A DNA stretch of 64,000 nucleotides from positions 372,001 through 436,000 of the forward strand of contig OZ255706.1 in the NCBI GenBank assembly GCA_965277025.1, given 5' to 3'. Within the stretch, counting starts at the first letter, position 1; each line of letters starts with the position of its first letter. This document shows, piece after piece, positions 10,079 through 18,200 of the stretch. Both the position numbers and the translations under genes were made by a program. The notes under the pieces were generated by a model. That model ran no database searches and was not told the DNA's origin. It saw only the letters and a list, made by a program, of their open reading frames with translations. This stretch comes from Methylomarinum sp965277025 (GTDB lineage Bacteria > Pseudomonadota > Gammaproteobacteria > Methylococcales > Methylomonadaceae).

Positions 10079-10277
10079 TTACCAGTAGTAGGTAGGGCCG
10101 GCGAGCGTGTTATCGATAAACACCTCTGACCACCGAACGGTCCTTGTACAAAATTTCGGGTCCGAACGACCCAAAACATAATGGCTGCACATCCGCCCTT
10201 TGACATAGCTCTCCGGCACAGTCGCATATCGCTGGCATTCATAACCACCCCAATACCACTGCACACATTCCTGGTGC
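10079..10277 (-). pseudogene. trbM: TrbM, C-terminal part, separated by IS3
   Basis: About 65 codons follow the IS3 copy 2 junction: HQECVQWYWGGYECQRY onwards to a natural stop at 10079. Cys residues at regular spacing fit a disulfide-bonded periplasmic protein. Removing the IS and one copy of its GTGC duplication joins this in-frame to 11949-12221 through IPSHQECVQW, giving one TrbM protein of ~158 residues. Confidence 0.85.
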
Positions 10278-10317
10278 CGCTAAATGTCAACCAACCTGTC
10301 GTAATTTTAACACTAAT

Positions 10318-11424
10318 TCACGAAGTAATTGTTGCTGCAACTTGACATTTAGAGGATTCTGATTTCTCCTTGTTTGGGTTGAGATACACCTGACCAACCG
10401 GGGTTAAATTTCGTGTTTTTCGTCCATTCCACCGCTCGGGGTTATCTTTTTTCGCCTGTTCGATCACGCGCTTTCTATGCTCAAGTATGGCCTTGTCCAA
10501 GCCATTATGGCGCTGGTTAGGCGTCACAAACCTGATGGCGCTGTGTTTGTGCTCATCGTTGTACCAGCTGACAAAACCATCTACCCAGGCTCTTGCTTCG
10601 GTTAATGTTGTAAACGGGTTTTCCGGAAAGGTGTAGTAGTATTTGATGGTTTTAAACAATGATTCAGAATATGGATTGTCATTACTGACACGGGGCCTGC
10701 TGAATGAGCTGGCAATGTCTAAATCGATCAGTTTGGCTCTTAAGGTTGCGCCTTTCATCGGGCTGCCATTGTCGGAATGGATGACTAATTGCTTTTTCTC
10801 GATGTTTTCCCGGCGGACGATATCTTCTATTAAATCAGCTGCATAGCTGCTCGATTCGATATCATGAACCTGCCAGCCGACAATTTTTCGGCTGTAGATA
10901 TCCATCACCATGTACAGGTAGTAATACTGTCCTTTGATCGGGCTTGATAAATAGGTAATATCCCACGAGTAGAGTTGATTGGGTCGGGTGGCTTTGAGCG
11001 GCTGTGGTTTGTGACGCTGGCCGGCCGACTCTTTCGCTCTATGCTTTAACTGGTTGTGCGCTTTCATGACCCGGTAAAAGCTTGATTCCGAGGCGATATA
11101 GCGCCCTGAATCCAAAAGGGCCGGAACGATTTGATGCGGTGTCAAGTCGCGGTATTCCGGTTGGTTTACCAGGTTGATAATTTCTTGCCTGGTCGCCTCG
11201 GGCAATCGATTATGCACAGGCGCGGTATTGTGCAGCCTCAGGTCTTCTGAAATCGCATCGCCACGGTTCCAGCGCTGGTAGGTTCTGGCGGATATGCCCA
11301 ACAGTTCGCAGGCGGATTGTTGCCGTGCGCCACTGCTGACAGCTTCATCAATGAGCGCGCTGTAATGTTTGCGATCTGAGCAGGCGATCAGTCGTCCGCC
11401 TTTTCCCCCCGGATCGCCTGGCAC
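10318..11424 (-). CDS. IS3-family transposase OrfB, copy 2
   Basis: 368 residues, the second copy of the OrfB at 6482-7588 with two substitutions (SRARL to LRAKL near residue 228). All DDE residues are present (SWDITYL, HSDNGSPM, YSESLFKTI). It overlaps OrfA by 37 bases, with the same A6G run at the overlap for -1 frameshifting. Presumed active, because this copy still has intact ends and a target duplication. Confidence 0.92.
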   Translation of the reverse strand: MPGDPGGKGGRLIACSDRKHYSALIDEAVSSGARQQSACELLGISARTYQRWNRGDAISEDLRLHNTAPVHNRLPEATRQEIINLVNQPEYRDLTPHQIVPALLDSGRYIASESSFYRVMKAHNQLKHRAKESAGQRHKPQPLKATRPNQLYSWDITYLSSPIKGQYYYLYMVMDIYSRKIVGWQVHDIESSSYAADLIEDIVRRENIEKKQLVIHSDNGSPMKGATLRAKLIDLDIASSFSRPRVSNDNPYSESLFKTIKYYYTFPENPFTTLTEARAWVDGFVSWYNDEHKHSAIRFVTPNQRHNGLDKAILEHRKRVIEQAKKDNPERWNGRKTRNLTPVGQVYLNPNKEKSESSKCQVAATITS

Positions 11425-11894
11425 TTTTTTGATAACACCAGTAAGGCCGCTGTTTCCGATAACGCTTTTTCTTTACGGTTCAGCTCTTTTTGCAAGCGCT
11501 TGTTTTCTTGTTTGAGTTGCTTTTTTTCTGCTCGGCTGGCTGCGAGGTCTGCCGATTGAGCAGCGGATAAAAATTCTGTTCTCCAAGCGTCCAGATGGTG
11601 CAAATAGATGCCTTTTTCCCGGCAATAGGCGCTGGCCTGTTCGTCTGTCAGATGATGGCAATGAGCAATGGCGTCAAAACGTTCCGCTTTCGTCCAGGCA
11701 TGAGGGCTTTTTTCTTTTGACATACTTGATGTTGAGATTTCGAGTTGATTGTCCCTGGCTAAACGAATCCACTTTTGAAGCGTGGAGTAACCCACACCTA
11801 AATCGTTGGCAAGGGCTTTCAGCGATTGCTCTGGATTTCTGGATAGTGCTTTTTCTACCGATTGTACTTTAAATTCCTGGCTAAATACCGCCAT
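11388..11894 (-). CDS. IS3-family transposase OrfA, copy 2
   Basis: 168 residues starting at MAVFSQEF (ATG at 11894, AGGAG upstream), identical to the copy at 6012-6518. The longer open frame upstream to 12221 is not a real N-terminus: it is the 5' part of trbM read through the IS end. Helix-turn-helix at ~26-45 and a C-terminal coiled coil. Confidence 0.9.
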   Translation of the reverse strand: MAVFSQEFKVQSVEKALSRNPEQSLKALANDLGVGYSTLQKWIRLARDNQLEISTSSMSKEKSPHAWTKAERFDAIAHCHHLTDEQASAYCREKGIYLHHLDAWRTEFLSAAQSADLAASRAEKKQLKQENKRLQKELNRKEKALSETAALLVLSKKCQAIRGEKADD

Positions 11895-11948
11895 TTTTGT
11901 CTCCTGATTTAAAAAAGTTTTAGGCGACAGGTATGTTGACATAGGGGG

Positions 11949-12221
11949 GTGCGAAGGAATATAAGCAGCGATTCCCCAGTCGAAGGTCATATGGCTACCG
12001 GACCCTTTCGGTGGATTGACAGCGCACGATCCGAAGTCCGGAAGTGGCGGCTTGCCATCCTTGATGCGGTCGATCATCGCCGAGTGAGCTGCGCCGCAAC
12101 CAGACGGGAATCCGCCTGGAAGGCATATCCAAATCGCGCACTCATCCTGAGACGCGGCGCTTGCCATGTTGCCAGCGACACCAAACAGAATTGCCACTGT
12201 AATTCCCAATACTCTCTTCAT
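11949..12221 (-). pseudogene. trbM: TrbM, N-terminal part, interrupted by IS3
   Basis: Starts at MKRVLGITVAILFGVAGN with a signal peptide, probably cleaved after NMASA. The mature part begins SQDECAIWICLPGGFPSGC, the typical Cys-rich start of the TrbM family, and runs to IPSH at the IS junction. TrbM is a periplasmic conjugation protein found in IncP-type operons; its exact task is not established. It lies 19 bp downstream of trbL. The C-terminal part continues at 10079-10277. The insertion should inactivate trbM and may be polar on trbN and trbP. Confidence 0.88.
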
Positions 12222-12240
12222 CTATTTCTCCTTACGTTGC

Positions 12241-14301
12241 TTATGCGGATTTACTGTCGTTGTCGCGGTTTACGAATGCCGCAATCTCAGACTCTGCATC
12301 AACCTGGTTCGGATCAACAGCAATACTATTGTCTGCATTGCCTGACGAGTCAGCCTCCATTGCCCTGATCGCATTCGCAATGCGACCACCTGTTGTATCT
12401 GCTATCCGCTCCTTGGCGGAATCGACAACTGAGCCGATTTTTTCTTTTGCCACATCCATGGCTCCCTTGGCTAAATTCGCCGCTGTGTCAGCACCTACTC
12501 TTGTGGCCGTTGCGGCCGCCATACCAGCAGACGCGAGCACACCGCCACTGCCGGCATTAGCCCCAGCAGTATTACCTTGTGCTCCTTCGCCAGTCTTTTC
12601 GCTTTTACTCTCCCCTTCCGCGCCTCCTGAGCCGTCTCCTCTTCCTTCTCCACCCAAACCATTGGTACTCGAGTCAGACTGTGCCAACGCGGAAGATTCT
12701 GAATCACCAGAAGTCTGATTGTCGAAGCCTGCGGCCTTTGCGAATGGTGTTTCTCCATTTCCAGGCATTCCGCCGCTACCTCCTCCGCCTCCACCTGGCC
12801 ACCCTTCCGTGCCTCCTGAACCGTCTCCTTTTCCTTCTCCACCCAAACCATTGGTACTCGAGTCAGACTGTGCCAACGCGGAAGATTCTGAATCACCAGA
12901 AGTCTGATTGTCGAAGCCTGCTGCCTTTGCGGATGGTGTTTCTCCATTTCCAGGCATTCCGTCGCCACCTCCTCCGCCTCCACCTGGCCACCCTTCCGTG
13001 CCTCCTGAACCGTCTCCTTTTCCTTCTCCACCCAAACCATTGGTACTCGAGTCAGACTGTGCCAACGCGGAAGATTCTGAATCACCAGAAGTCTGATTGT
13101 CGAAGCCTGCGGCCTTTGCGAATGGTGTTTCTCCATTTCCAGGCATTCCGCCACCACCACCTCCTCCTCCGTCTCCACCTGCCCCCCCGTCTGGTCCGCC
13201 ATCATCACCACCGCTTCCGCTAAACGCATTTGCCAACACATCACTGCCGGCGGCTACATTGGCATTGGCCTGAGAAAACGCGGCCATAAGCGCCGATGCC
13301 CCACCAGCGATTTGCGTAACGCCAGACGTAGCGCCAAAGGAGGCCATCGATCCGGCCATTGTTGCTGCGGATGCAGCAACACCGGCAGCACCGACAACTG
13401 CACCAGCCCCGAACTGTCCGATACCCATACCGCTGGGTGCCCCCGTGATAATGCCCGACAAAAGTTGTGGCACCTTATTGCTCAACATGAATATCGTGAG
13501 TGTGACGATCAACACGACGGCCATTTCCGAAAATTCGATCTTGGTCTGCATGTTGGTGTAGTAGTCGTTGATCAACGACACACCAATACCAATGAGCAAT
13601 ATCATCGTCATGATCTGGATGGCGATTCCAAGCACTGCCTTGTAAAAATTGATCGCCATATCATGGGTCCAACGCGCACCACCGAACCCCAAGAAAAAGA
13701 TGCCGCCATAGGCAAGTATCCAGGCCGAAATAAGCAGCAACAGAATGTTGACGGCAATCATCGCTGTCAAAATTAATATGCCCAAGCCCAACACTATGCC
13801 GACCATGCTATCGACAGGTGACCACATCGACGATTCCCCTAGTGTCTTACCGAACAGGATGAAACCTATATCTACAATGCTTGATGGCGAGAACGAACCG
13901 GAATAGCCGCCCATGGCAGCGGCACTTCCGCCTACCTGCATCAGCGAATCGATAATAGACACCGCAAAATTCGGGCCGTTGACAAGTAGCCACCAAAAAA
14001 AACCGGTGAACACCGTAAACCGAACTACTTCAGCGAAGAACTCGCCGATGTCAGCCTTCCTCAGTGCCATCATGCCGAACGTCCAGACCATTGAGATCAG
14101 CGCCAACGTCCAAAACAGACGTGTAGCGACGTTCTCGATAATGCTCGCCCAGGAGCTTGCATTAGTCTTGAATCGATTCAATACCGTATCCATTACATCT
14201 GCGTTGTTGATTGCCGAAAACGCCTCTGTAGAGCACAGCAGCAGCCCCAGCATAACAATGGCCACCAAGAGAGGTTTGCGGTTATCGGTTTTTCCATTCA
14301 T
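12241..14301 (-). CDS. trbL: TrbL/VirB6-type inner-membrane protein of the conjugation channel
   Basis: 686 residues. A signal or first TM (LLVAIVMLGLLLCSTEAFSA) is followed by several long hydrophobic helices (~60-290: RLFWTLALISMVWTFGMMAL, GLGILILTAMIAVNILLLLI, MAVVLIVTLTIFMLS), as in TrbL, which spans the inner membrane in the mating channel. After an Ala/Gly-rich stretch (~290-370), residues ~375-560 are a low-complexity Gly/Ser region made of three near-identical 63-residue repeats. A C-terminal Ala-rich helix and acidic tail end the protein. It is longer than the RK2 protein, mainly because of the repeats. It is preceded by an AAGGTG ribosome-binding sequence. The frame is intact. Confidence 0.88.
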   Translation of the reverse strand: MNGKTDNRKPLLVAIVMLGLLLCSTEAFSAINNADVMDTVLNRFKTNASSWASIIENVATRLFWTLALISMVWTFGMMALRKADIGEFFAEVVRFTVFTGFFWWLLVNGPNFAVSIIDSLMQVGGSAAAMGGYSGSFSPSSIVDIGFILFGKTLGESSMWSPVDSMVGIVLGLGILILTAMIAVNILLLLISAWILAYGGIFFLGFGGARWTHDMAINFYKAVLGIAIQIMTMILLIGIGVSLINDYYTNMQTKIEFSEMAVVLIVTLTIFMLSNKVPQLLSGIITGAPSGMGIGQFGAGAVVGAAGVAASAATMAGSMASFGATSGVTQIAGGASALMAAFSQANANVAAGSDVLANAFSGSGGDDGGPDGGAGGDGGGGGGGGMPGNGETPFAKAAGFDNQTSGDSESSALAQSDSSTNGLGGEGKGDGSGGTEGWPGGGGGGGDGMPGNGETPSAKAAGFDNQTSGDSESSALAQSDSSTNGLGGEGKGDGSGGTEGWPGGGGGGSGGMPGNGETPFAKAAGFDNQTSGDSESSALAQSDSSTNGLGGEGRGDGSGGAEGESKSEKTGEGAQGNTAGANAGSGGVLASAGMAAATATRVGADTAANLAKGAMDVAKEKIGSVVDSAKERIADTTGGRIANAIRAMEADSSGNADNSIAVDPNQVDAESEIAAFVNRDNDSKSA
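12640..13165. repeat. Three tandem 189-bp repeats inside trbL
   Basis: The same sequence recurs with a period of exactly 189 bp (marker ATTGGTACTC at 12661, 12850 and 13039), with few differences. Each unit encodes 63 residues that include MPGNGETP and KAAGFDNQTSGDSESSAL. Because 189 is divisible by three, unit gain or loss keeps the frame. Confidence 0.93.
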
Positions 14302-14371
14302 ACGATTTCACCTTTCTAGTGTCGCCAACCTCAGATGTCGCCGGGTCCCCAAATTTTCGGCGTATCGCTAG

Positions 14372-14518
14372 ATGTCTGGTACCATGTCATTAAATCACCA
14401 GATCCCCCAACGTGCCTTGGGCCATGTTAGTCCCATACAGGCGCTCAAGGAATGGCAGAAAAAACGCCCTGATTTATTCGTAAAACGCGTATATAACGTC
14501 ACGGGTCTTGACAGGCTC
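14372..14518 (+). pseudogene. IS481-family transposase, C-terminal remnant
   Basis: The frame encodes LNHQIPQRALGHVSPIQAL, KEWQKKRPDLFVKRVYN and TGLDR, the standard end of IS481-type integrase-fold transposases. Only ~45 codons remain. It occupies the gap between trbJ and trbL, where IncP plasmids carry the short entry-exclusion gene trbK, and no trbK is visible. Confidence 0.75.
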
Positions 14519-14549
14519 CATTTTCATAACATTGTCATGCAGGCAATTT

Positions 14550-15347
14550 TCATTGTTTACTTCCGGCATCGTAGTACAGGTCTCTAGGACCCCAGGTGGT
14601 CGCTTTGCTCTTGACCATTCCATTTGTCCGCAGCCTGTTTGTCGCAGCCTGCTGACGCGCTTCCTCCGCCATCTGCGCCTGCATCCGTGTGGTCACAGCA
14701 TTCTGTTGAGCGATCAACAGTCCTCGAATCTGCAAGAGCTGGTTGGCCTGCTGGCTGGCGAGTTGGTTGGCGTAACCAATCGCCTCCAACTGGCCCTCTG
14801 CCCCGGTGGCCGCAGACTGAAGCCGCTCCAGTTGCCTGGCGTCGTCCTATATCGCGTCCTGTTGCTGATCCAGGCCCTCGAACAATGCGCGGTTGGCGCG
14901 TTGCTGTGATTCGTAGCCCAACGACCTGCTCTCTTTGAGCTTTGCCAACTCGGCGTCCGTGCAGCCGCCGCTGCCATCGAAGCAAGGCGAACTCATGTAG
15001 TAATCGAGATCCCCGAATTTATTCAGGTAGTTGTTCAAGCTACCCAGGCGTGTTTTGTAGTAGTTCAGGGTATCGATCGATCTACGCAAATTGTTCATCG
15101 TCGTCGTAGCGTCATCCCAGATATTCATGGCCGGGGCCGTCGTATTTTTTAGCTGATTCGCATACTGGTTCAACTGGGTTTTGTACTCCTCGATCTGTTT
15201 GAGGGTTTGTGCAATGTTCTCGATGGTGTTGGTGGTGTTCTGGGCCAGGTTGGCCACATCAAAAACAGTGATGCCGGCATTCGAGTTCGCCGACATTCCA
15301 ATCAATATCGCCAACATAAATGACGTTACCTGTGCTTTTACGCTCAT
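14550..15347 (-). pseudogene. trbJ: TrbJ, periplasmic conjugation protein with in-frame amber
   Basis: The N-terminal 166 codons run from a signal peptide (SFMLAILIGMSANSNAG) through a long helical region (AQNTTNTIENIAQTLKQIEE) to GLDQQQDAI, then a TAG at 14847-14849. The same frame continues for 98 codons (DDARQLERLQSAATGAEGQL, GYANQLASQQANQLL, WGPRDLYYDAGSKQ) to a normal TGA. Length and helical pattern fit TrbJ/VirB5-type proteins of ~265 residues. The TAG most likely comes from CAG (Gln) by a single C to T change. A KorB operator lies just upstream (15363-15375). Truncation should impair mating-pair formation unless suppressed. Confidence 0.85.
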
Positions 15348-15362
15348 GGTCTGATCTCCTTT

Positions 15363-15375
15363 TTTAGCCGCTAAA
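15363..15375. promoter_or_regulatory. KorB operator, trbI/trbJ gap
   Basis: A perfect TTTAGCCGCTAAA palindrome, the 13-bp KorB site known from IncP plasmids, in the 36-bp gap between trbI and trbJ. It lies 15 bp upstream of the trbJ start, overlapping where a ribosome-binding or promoter element would sit. Confidence 0.85.
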
Positions 15376-15383
15376 ACTTACTT

Positions 15384-16769
15384 TCAGTAATCGAATGCCT
15401 GGTACGGTTTTGAAAATGCCATGTCCTTCGTGACAATGACGTTGAAACGGAACCTAGGCCGAATCTCCAGCGTCGGCGCAATGTTCAGGTTTTTTGTGAT
15501 CATCTGAGCAGTCACCTCCCCGAGCTGTTGCCCCAGTGTCTCACTCAAGGCGTCACTGGCCCGTACGCTGTTATCGCTGTTATCGCCATCCTGACTCAAC
15601 GTGATTCCAGCCGTGACCGCCGACATCAACAACGCTGAAGCGAATAACCGGAGATAGTGGTTATTGGTTTTATCTGCCAAACCGGCATAGCCGGCTCCAT
15701 CCGATCCGGGCATTGCGCCAATATCCAGGGCCTTGCCGTCCGGAAACACGATTCGCTGCCAGGCCACCAGCACCCTGCCCTGCCCGTAATCCACCTTGCT
15801 GTCATACGATCCGATCAGCCTTGATCCCTGGGGTACCAACAAGTAGCGCCCGACAGGCGTGTCGTAGACGTTCTGAGAGACTTGAGCGACGATCTGACCA
15901 GGCAAGTCCGAGTTAATACCGGAAATCAGCGTAGCGGGCATCACAAAGCCTGCTCGCAGTATGTACGGAGTCGATGGCGTATCCATCCTGGAGTTCAATG
16001 TCCAACGGTCTCCGCCCTTTTGATTACCGAACTGTCCGTATCCGTCCGTCGATGCAGCAGCAGTCCGGATCAACATGGGCGAGCCGCCACCAGCTCCAGC
16101 CGGCGACGCCCCGCCGTTCTGCTCCTCCACGATCTGCTTGGCTGCCGCCAGGCGTGCCCTGTACGCGGCTGTCGGGTCGTCAACAGAGATTGCCGACGCC
16201 TCCCTGCGCAGTTCCTCGATCCGTCGAACCATCTCATACCTGTTGCGTGGCGTGCTGTTGCCAGCCTTGTAGCCGGAACCGGAACTGCGGGGGGACGACA
16301 TTTGCACGCCCGATTTCGATTGCACAGCCTCTCGGAACATGGCGAACTTCGCCGCACGAATCTTATCCGCTTCTGCGTCACGTTCAGGCTGTTTCAGTTC
16401 TGGTTGCAACTGCTGTTGTGGTGGCAACGGCGGCCGTCTCGGATCGACAGGTTTGGCCACCACGATTTCCTGCGGCTGCTCTTCGGGCATTTCAGGAATC
16501 ACCGGCTTTGCGGCCGGAATGATTCCCTCCATGTCTCCCACCATGCTCTGGGCCATCGCCATGTTTGCCGCTACCGGCTTTTCTTCCTCCTCTCTCACGC
16601 CCTGCTGAGAGGCGCGGTCCATGGCCACGAGCACCATCATGAGGAGAAACGCGCCCAGGACACCGCCGATGATGTACATCGGCATGTTGTTCACCCGACG
16701 CACGCCGGCCTTCTTCCCTACAGAGCCAGGCGACGCCTCCGGGGCCATCTGACCGTCGGTTTCACTCAT
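15384..16769 (-). CDS. trbI: TrbI/VirB10-type channel protein
   Basis: 461 residues. A short cytoplasmic N-terminus is followed by one membrane anchor (MYIIGGVLGAFLLMMVLVAM, ~31-50). A Pro-rich and Gln-rich periplasmic linker follows (RRPPLPPQQQLQPELKQPE, ~110-130), and the C-terminal TrbI/VirB10 beta-barrel domain spans ~265-455 (ILRAGFVMPATLISGINSDL; VPQGSRLIGSYDSKVDYGQG; NNHYLRLFASALLMSAVTAG). VirB10 proteins bridge both membranes and form the outer-membrane pore with VirB7/VirB9. Intact and of family length. Five bases separate it from trbH. Confidence 0.95.
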   Translation of the reverse strand: MSETDGQMAPEASPGSVGKKAGVRRVNNMPMYIIGGVLGAFLLMMVLVAMDRASQQGVREEEEKPVAANMAMAQSMVGDMEGIIPAAKPVIPEMPEEQPQEIVVAKPVDPRRPPLPPQQQLQPELKQPERDAEADKIRAAKFAMFREAVQSKSGVQMSSPRSSGSGYKAGNSTPRNRYEMVRRIEELRREASAISVDDPTAAYRARLAAAKQIVEEQNGGASPAGAGGGSPMLIRTAAASTDGYGQFGNQKGGDRWTLNSRMDTPSTPYILRAGFVMPATLISGINSDLPGQIVAQVSQNVYDTPVGRYLLVPQGSRLIGSYDSKVDYGQGRVLVAWQRIVFPDGKALDIGAMPGSDGAGYAGLADKTNNHYLRLFASALLMSAVTAGITLSQDGDNSDNSVRASDALSETLGQQLGEVTAQMITKNLNIAPTLEIRPRFRFNVIVTKDMAFSKPYQAFDY

Positions 16770-16773
16770 CTTT

Positions 16774-17277
16774 CTACTCCTTGCGTGCCCAGTAACCGGC
16801 CGGCAACACGTCGGTGCCCTGTCTCATGTACGGTCGGCTGATCGATTGATCACCGACCATCATGGTCAATCGGTAAAAGTCCGGTGCGCCGGCGACATCG
16901 AGGATGTACCCCAGTGCGAGGCCATCTCCTGCGGCCACAGCGGCTTCGCTCTTCGTGAACTCCTCTACCGTGTACCCTGCGTCCCGGAGCTTCCGGACCA
17001 GAGTGACGCCGAATACCCCTTTCGTTTCATGTTTCATGTTGAAGCGGCTCTTTGCAGGTGGATACAGCTCTATGAGCTGTTTCACTGCGTCATCGGCAAT
17101 CTTCACTTCCACAACCTTTTGATCTTCCGGCAGGAAGCTGCCGTAATTTTGATCTTTCGGCAGGAAGAAGAGGAAGCTGCCGTAATCTTGATCTTCCGGC
17201 AGTGGGCTGCCGTAATTGCCCATTGTGGTGCATCCGCTCATCACCAGCGCAAGCACTATGATGAAAGCCTGTCTCAT
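16774..17277 (-). CDS. trbH: TrbH, outer-membrane lipoprotein of the conjugation channel
   Basis: 167 residues with a lipoprotein signal (IIVLALVMSGCTTMG; lipobox Cys at ~16). After the Cys comes a short repeated stretch, PLPEDQDYGSF, FLPKDQNYGSF, FLPEDQ (residues ~25-53), which looks like an in-frame expansion. The rest (KQLIELYPPAKSRFNMKH, FGVTLVRKLRDAGYTVEEF, YWARKE) fits the TrbH family, the VirB7-like partner of TrbG. Its stop overlaps the trbG-proximal frame by 4 bases, so translation is coupled. Confidence 0.88.
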   Translation of the reverse strand: MRQAFIIVLALVMSGCTTMGNYGSPLPEDQDYGSFLFFLPKDQNYGSFLPEDQKVVEVKIADDAVKQLIELYPPAKSRFNMKHETKGVFGVTLVRKLRDAGYTVEEFTKSEAAVAAGDGLALGYILDVAGAPDFYRLTMMVGDQSISRPYMRQGTDVLPAGYWARKE

Positions 17278-18182
17278 GATTCATGCCTACGAGATACCGT
17301 GATACGGTCCTGTGAGCTACCCACGCCCGACACCAGAATCGCTTTCTCGAACACCACATCCACGATGAAGCGATCTCCCTGGACCCGGTAATTGACCAGT
17401 GTCACGTCATCATCCGAGAACCAGCCACCCTTCTTGCGCAGCACCAGCAGACTCGGCGCTTCGGTCTGTGACATGACCTTGGGCATCTGGATGATCGTTT
17501 TCTTACCGTCGCTGTACACGCGCACCGGCTTCCACGGTGCATCGCCGTCAACGTCATATTCAAAATCCAGATTGCCCAGGTACTCGCCGGTTTGCGGGAT
17601 AGTGTTGCTCTCCCGTTCCCGTACCTCGCGCTTGCGGATGGTGTCCCACTTCGCCAGCGAATCTTCCGGATACGTGAATGCGACCTGCGGCATGTACTGC
17701 GTCCGATGTGACCTCAGCCGCATGTGATAGGTACGCCGATCCGTGGTCACGATGAGCGACGTTTCCAGGCCGACATCCATGGGCTTGATGATCAGGTGCA
17801 GCGTCTCCATGGGGCCGCGGCCGGTGATCGCCGGTTCCACCGTCCAGCGGGCGGCATCTCCCAGGTGAATGGAGTTCACCTGCTCGCCAGGCTGAAGCGC
17901 GACATCACAGACCTGAAGCACGGCGCACACGATGCTCGGTTGCTGCGCACCGAACAGGAAACGCACCGATCCGTTCGCACCCGCTACCGGCTTCATGCCG
18001 GTCGGTGTGCCGGCAGACCACCGCTTTGCTATCGCAATCGCGGCCTTTTCCTGCTCGGTCAGCTTCGGGTTGTTCTTCGAGAAATACTTCTCGGCCATGT
18101 CCGTTGTCGAGCCAGCGGCCAGGCAGAGAGAGGGCACCACCAGGGCAGCACCCATAATCAATGCAATATATTTTTTACGCAT
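17274..18182 (-). CDS. trbG: TrbG/VirB9-type channel protein
   Basis: 302 residues with a signal peptide (IALIMGAALVVPSLCLAAG). The VirB9/CagX domain covers ~70-295: VNSIHLGDAARWTVEPAITG, ETLHLIIKPMDVGLETSLIV, TTDRRTYHMRLRSH and a C-terminal lobe with PSLLVLRKKGGWFSDDDVTL. The protein is periplasmic and part of the outer-membrane core complex with TrbH and TrbI. It is intact, overlaps trbH by 4 bases and follows trbF by 18 bp. Confidence 0.95.
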   Translation of the reverse strand: MRKKYIALIMGAALVVPSLCLAAGSTTDMAEKYFSKNNPKLTEQEKAAIAIAKRWSAGTPTGMKPVAGANGSVRFLFGAQQPSIVCAVLQVCDVALQPGEQVNSIHLGDAARWTVEPAITGRGPMETLHLIIKPMDVGLETSLIVTTDRRTYHMRLRSHRTQYMPQVAFTYPEDSLAKWDTIRKREVRERESNTIPQTGEYLGNLDFEYDVDGDAPWKPVRVYSDGKKTIIQMPKVMSQTEAPSLLVLRKKGGWFSDDDVTLVNYRVQGDRFIVDVVFEKAILVSGVGSSQDRITVSRRHES

Positions 18183-18200
18183 GGTGGATCGCCTCTTTGA

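Larger units (their letters stand above)
10278..11948 (-). mobile_element. IS3-family insertion sequence, copy 2, inside trbM
   Basis: 1671 bp, inverted relative to copy 1. It is flanked by a 4-bp direct repeat GTGC (10274-10277 and 11949-11952), which is a clean target duplication. The insertion point lies within trbM. Confidence 0.93.

Noticed and set aside
11895..12221. A 277-aa fusion of TrbM and IS3 OrfA as a real protein
   Set aside because: The frame simply continues across the IS border; OrfA has its own start with AGGAG at 11894, and the trbM halves rejoin when the IS is removed.
12661..13050. CRISPR-like repetition
   Set aside because: Units are 189 bp, directly abutting and coding; there are no short repeats with unique spacers. 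No CRISPR array was found in the window.
12579..13223. Long open frames on both strands across the trbL repeats
   Set aside because: They exist because the 189-bp unit lacks stops in several frames; only the minus-strand trbL frame has family similarity.
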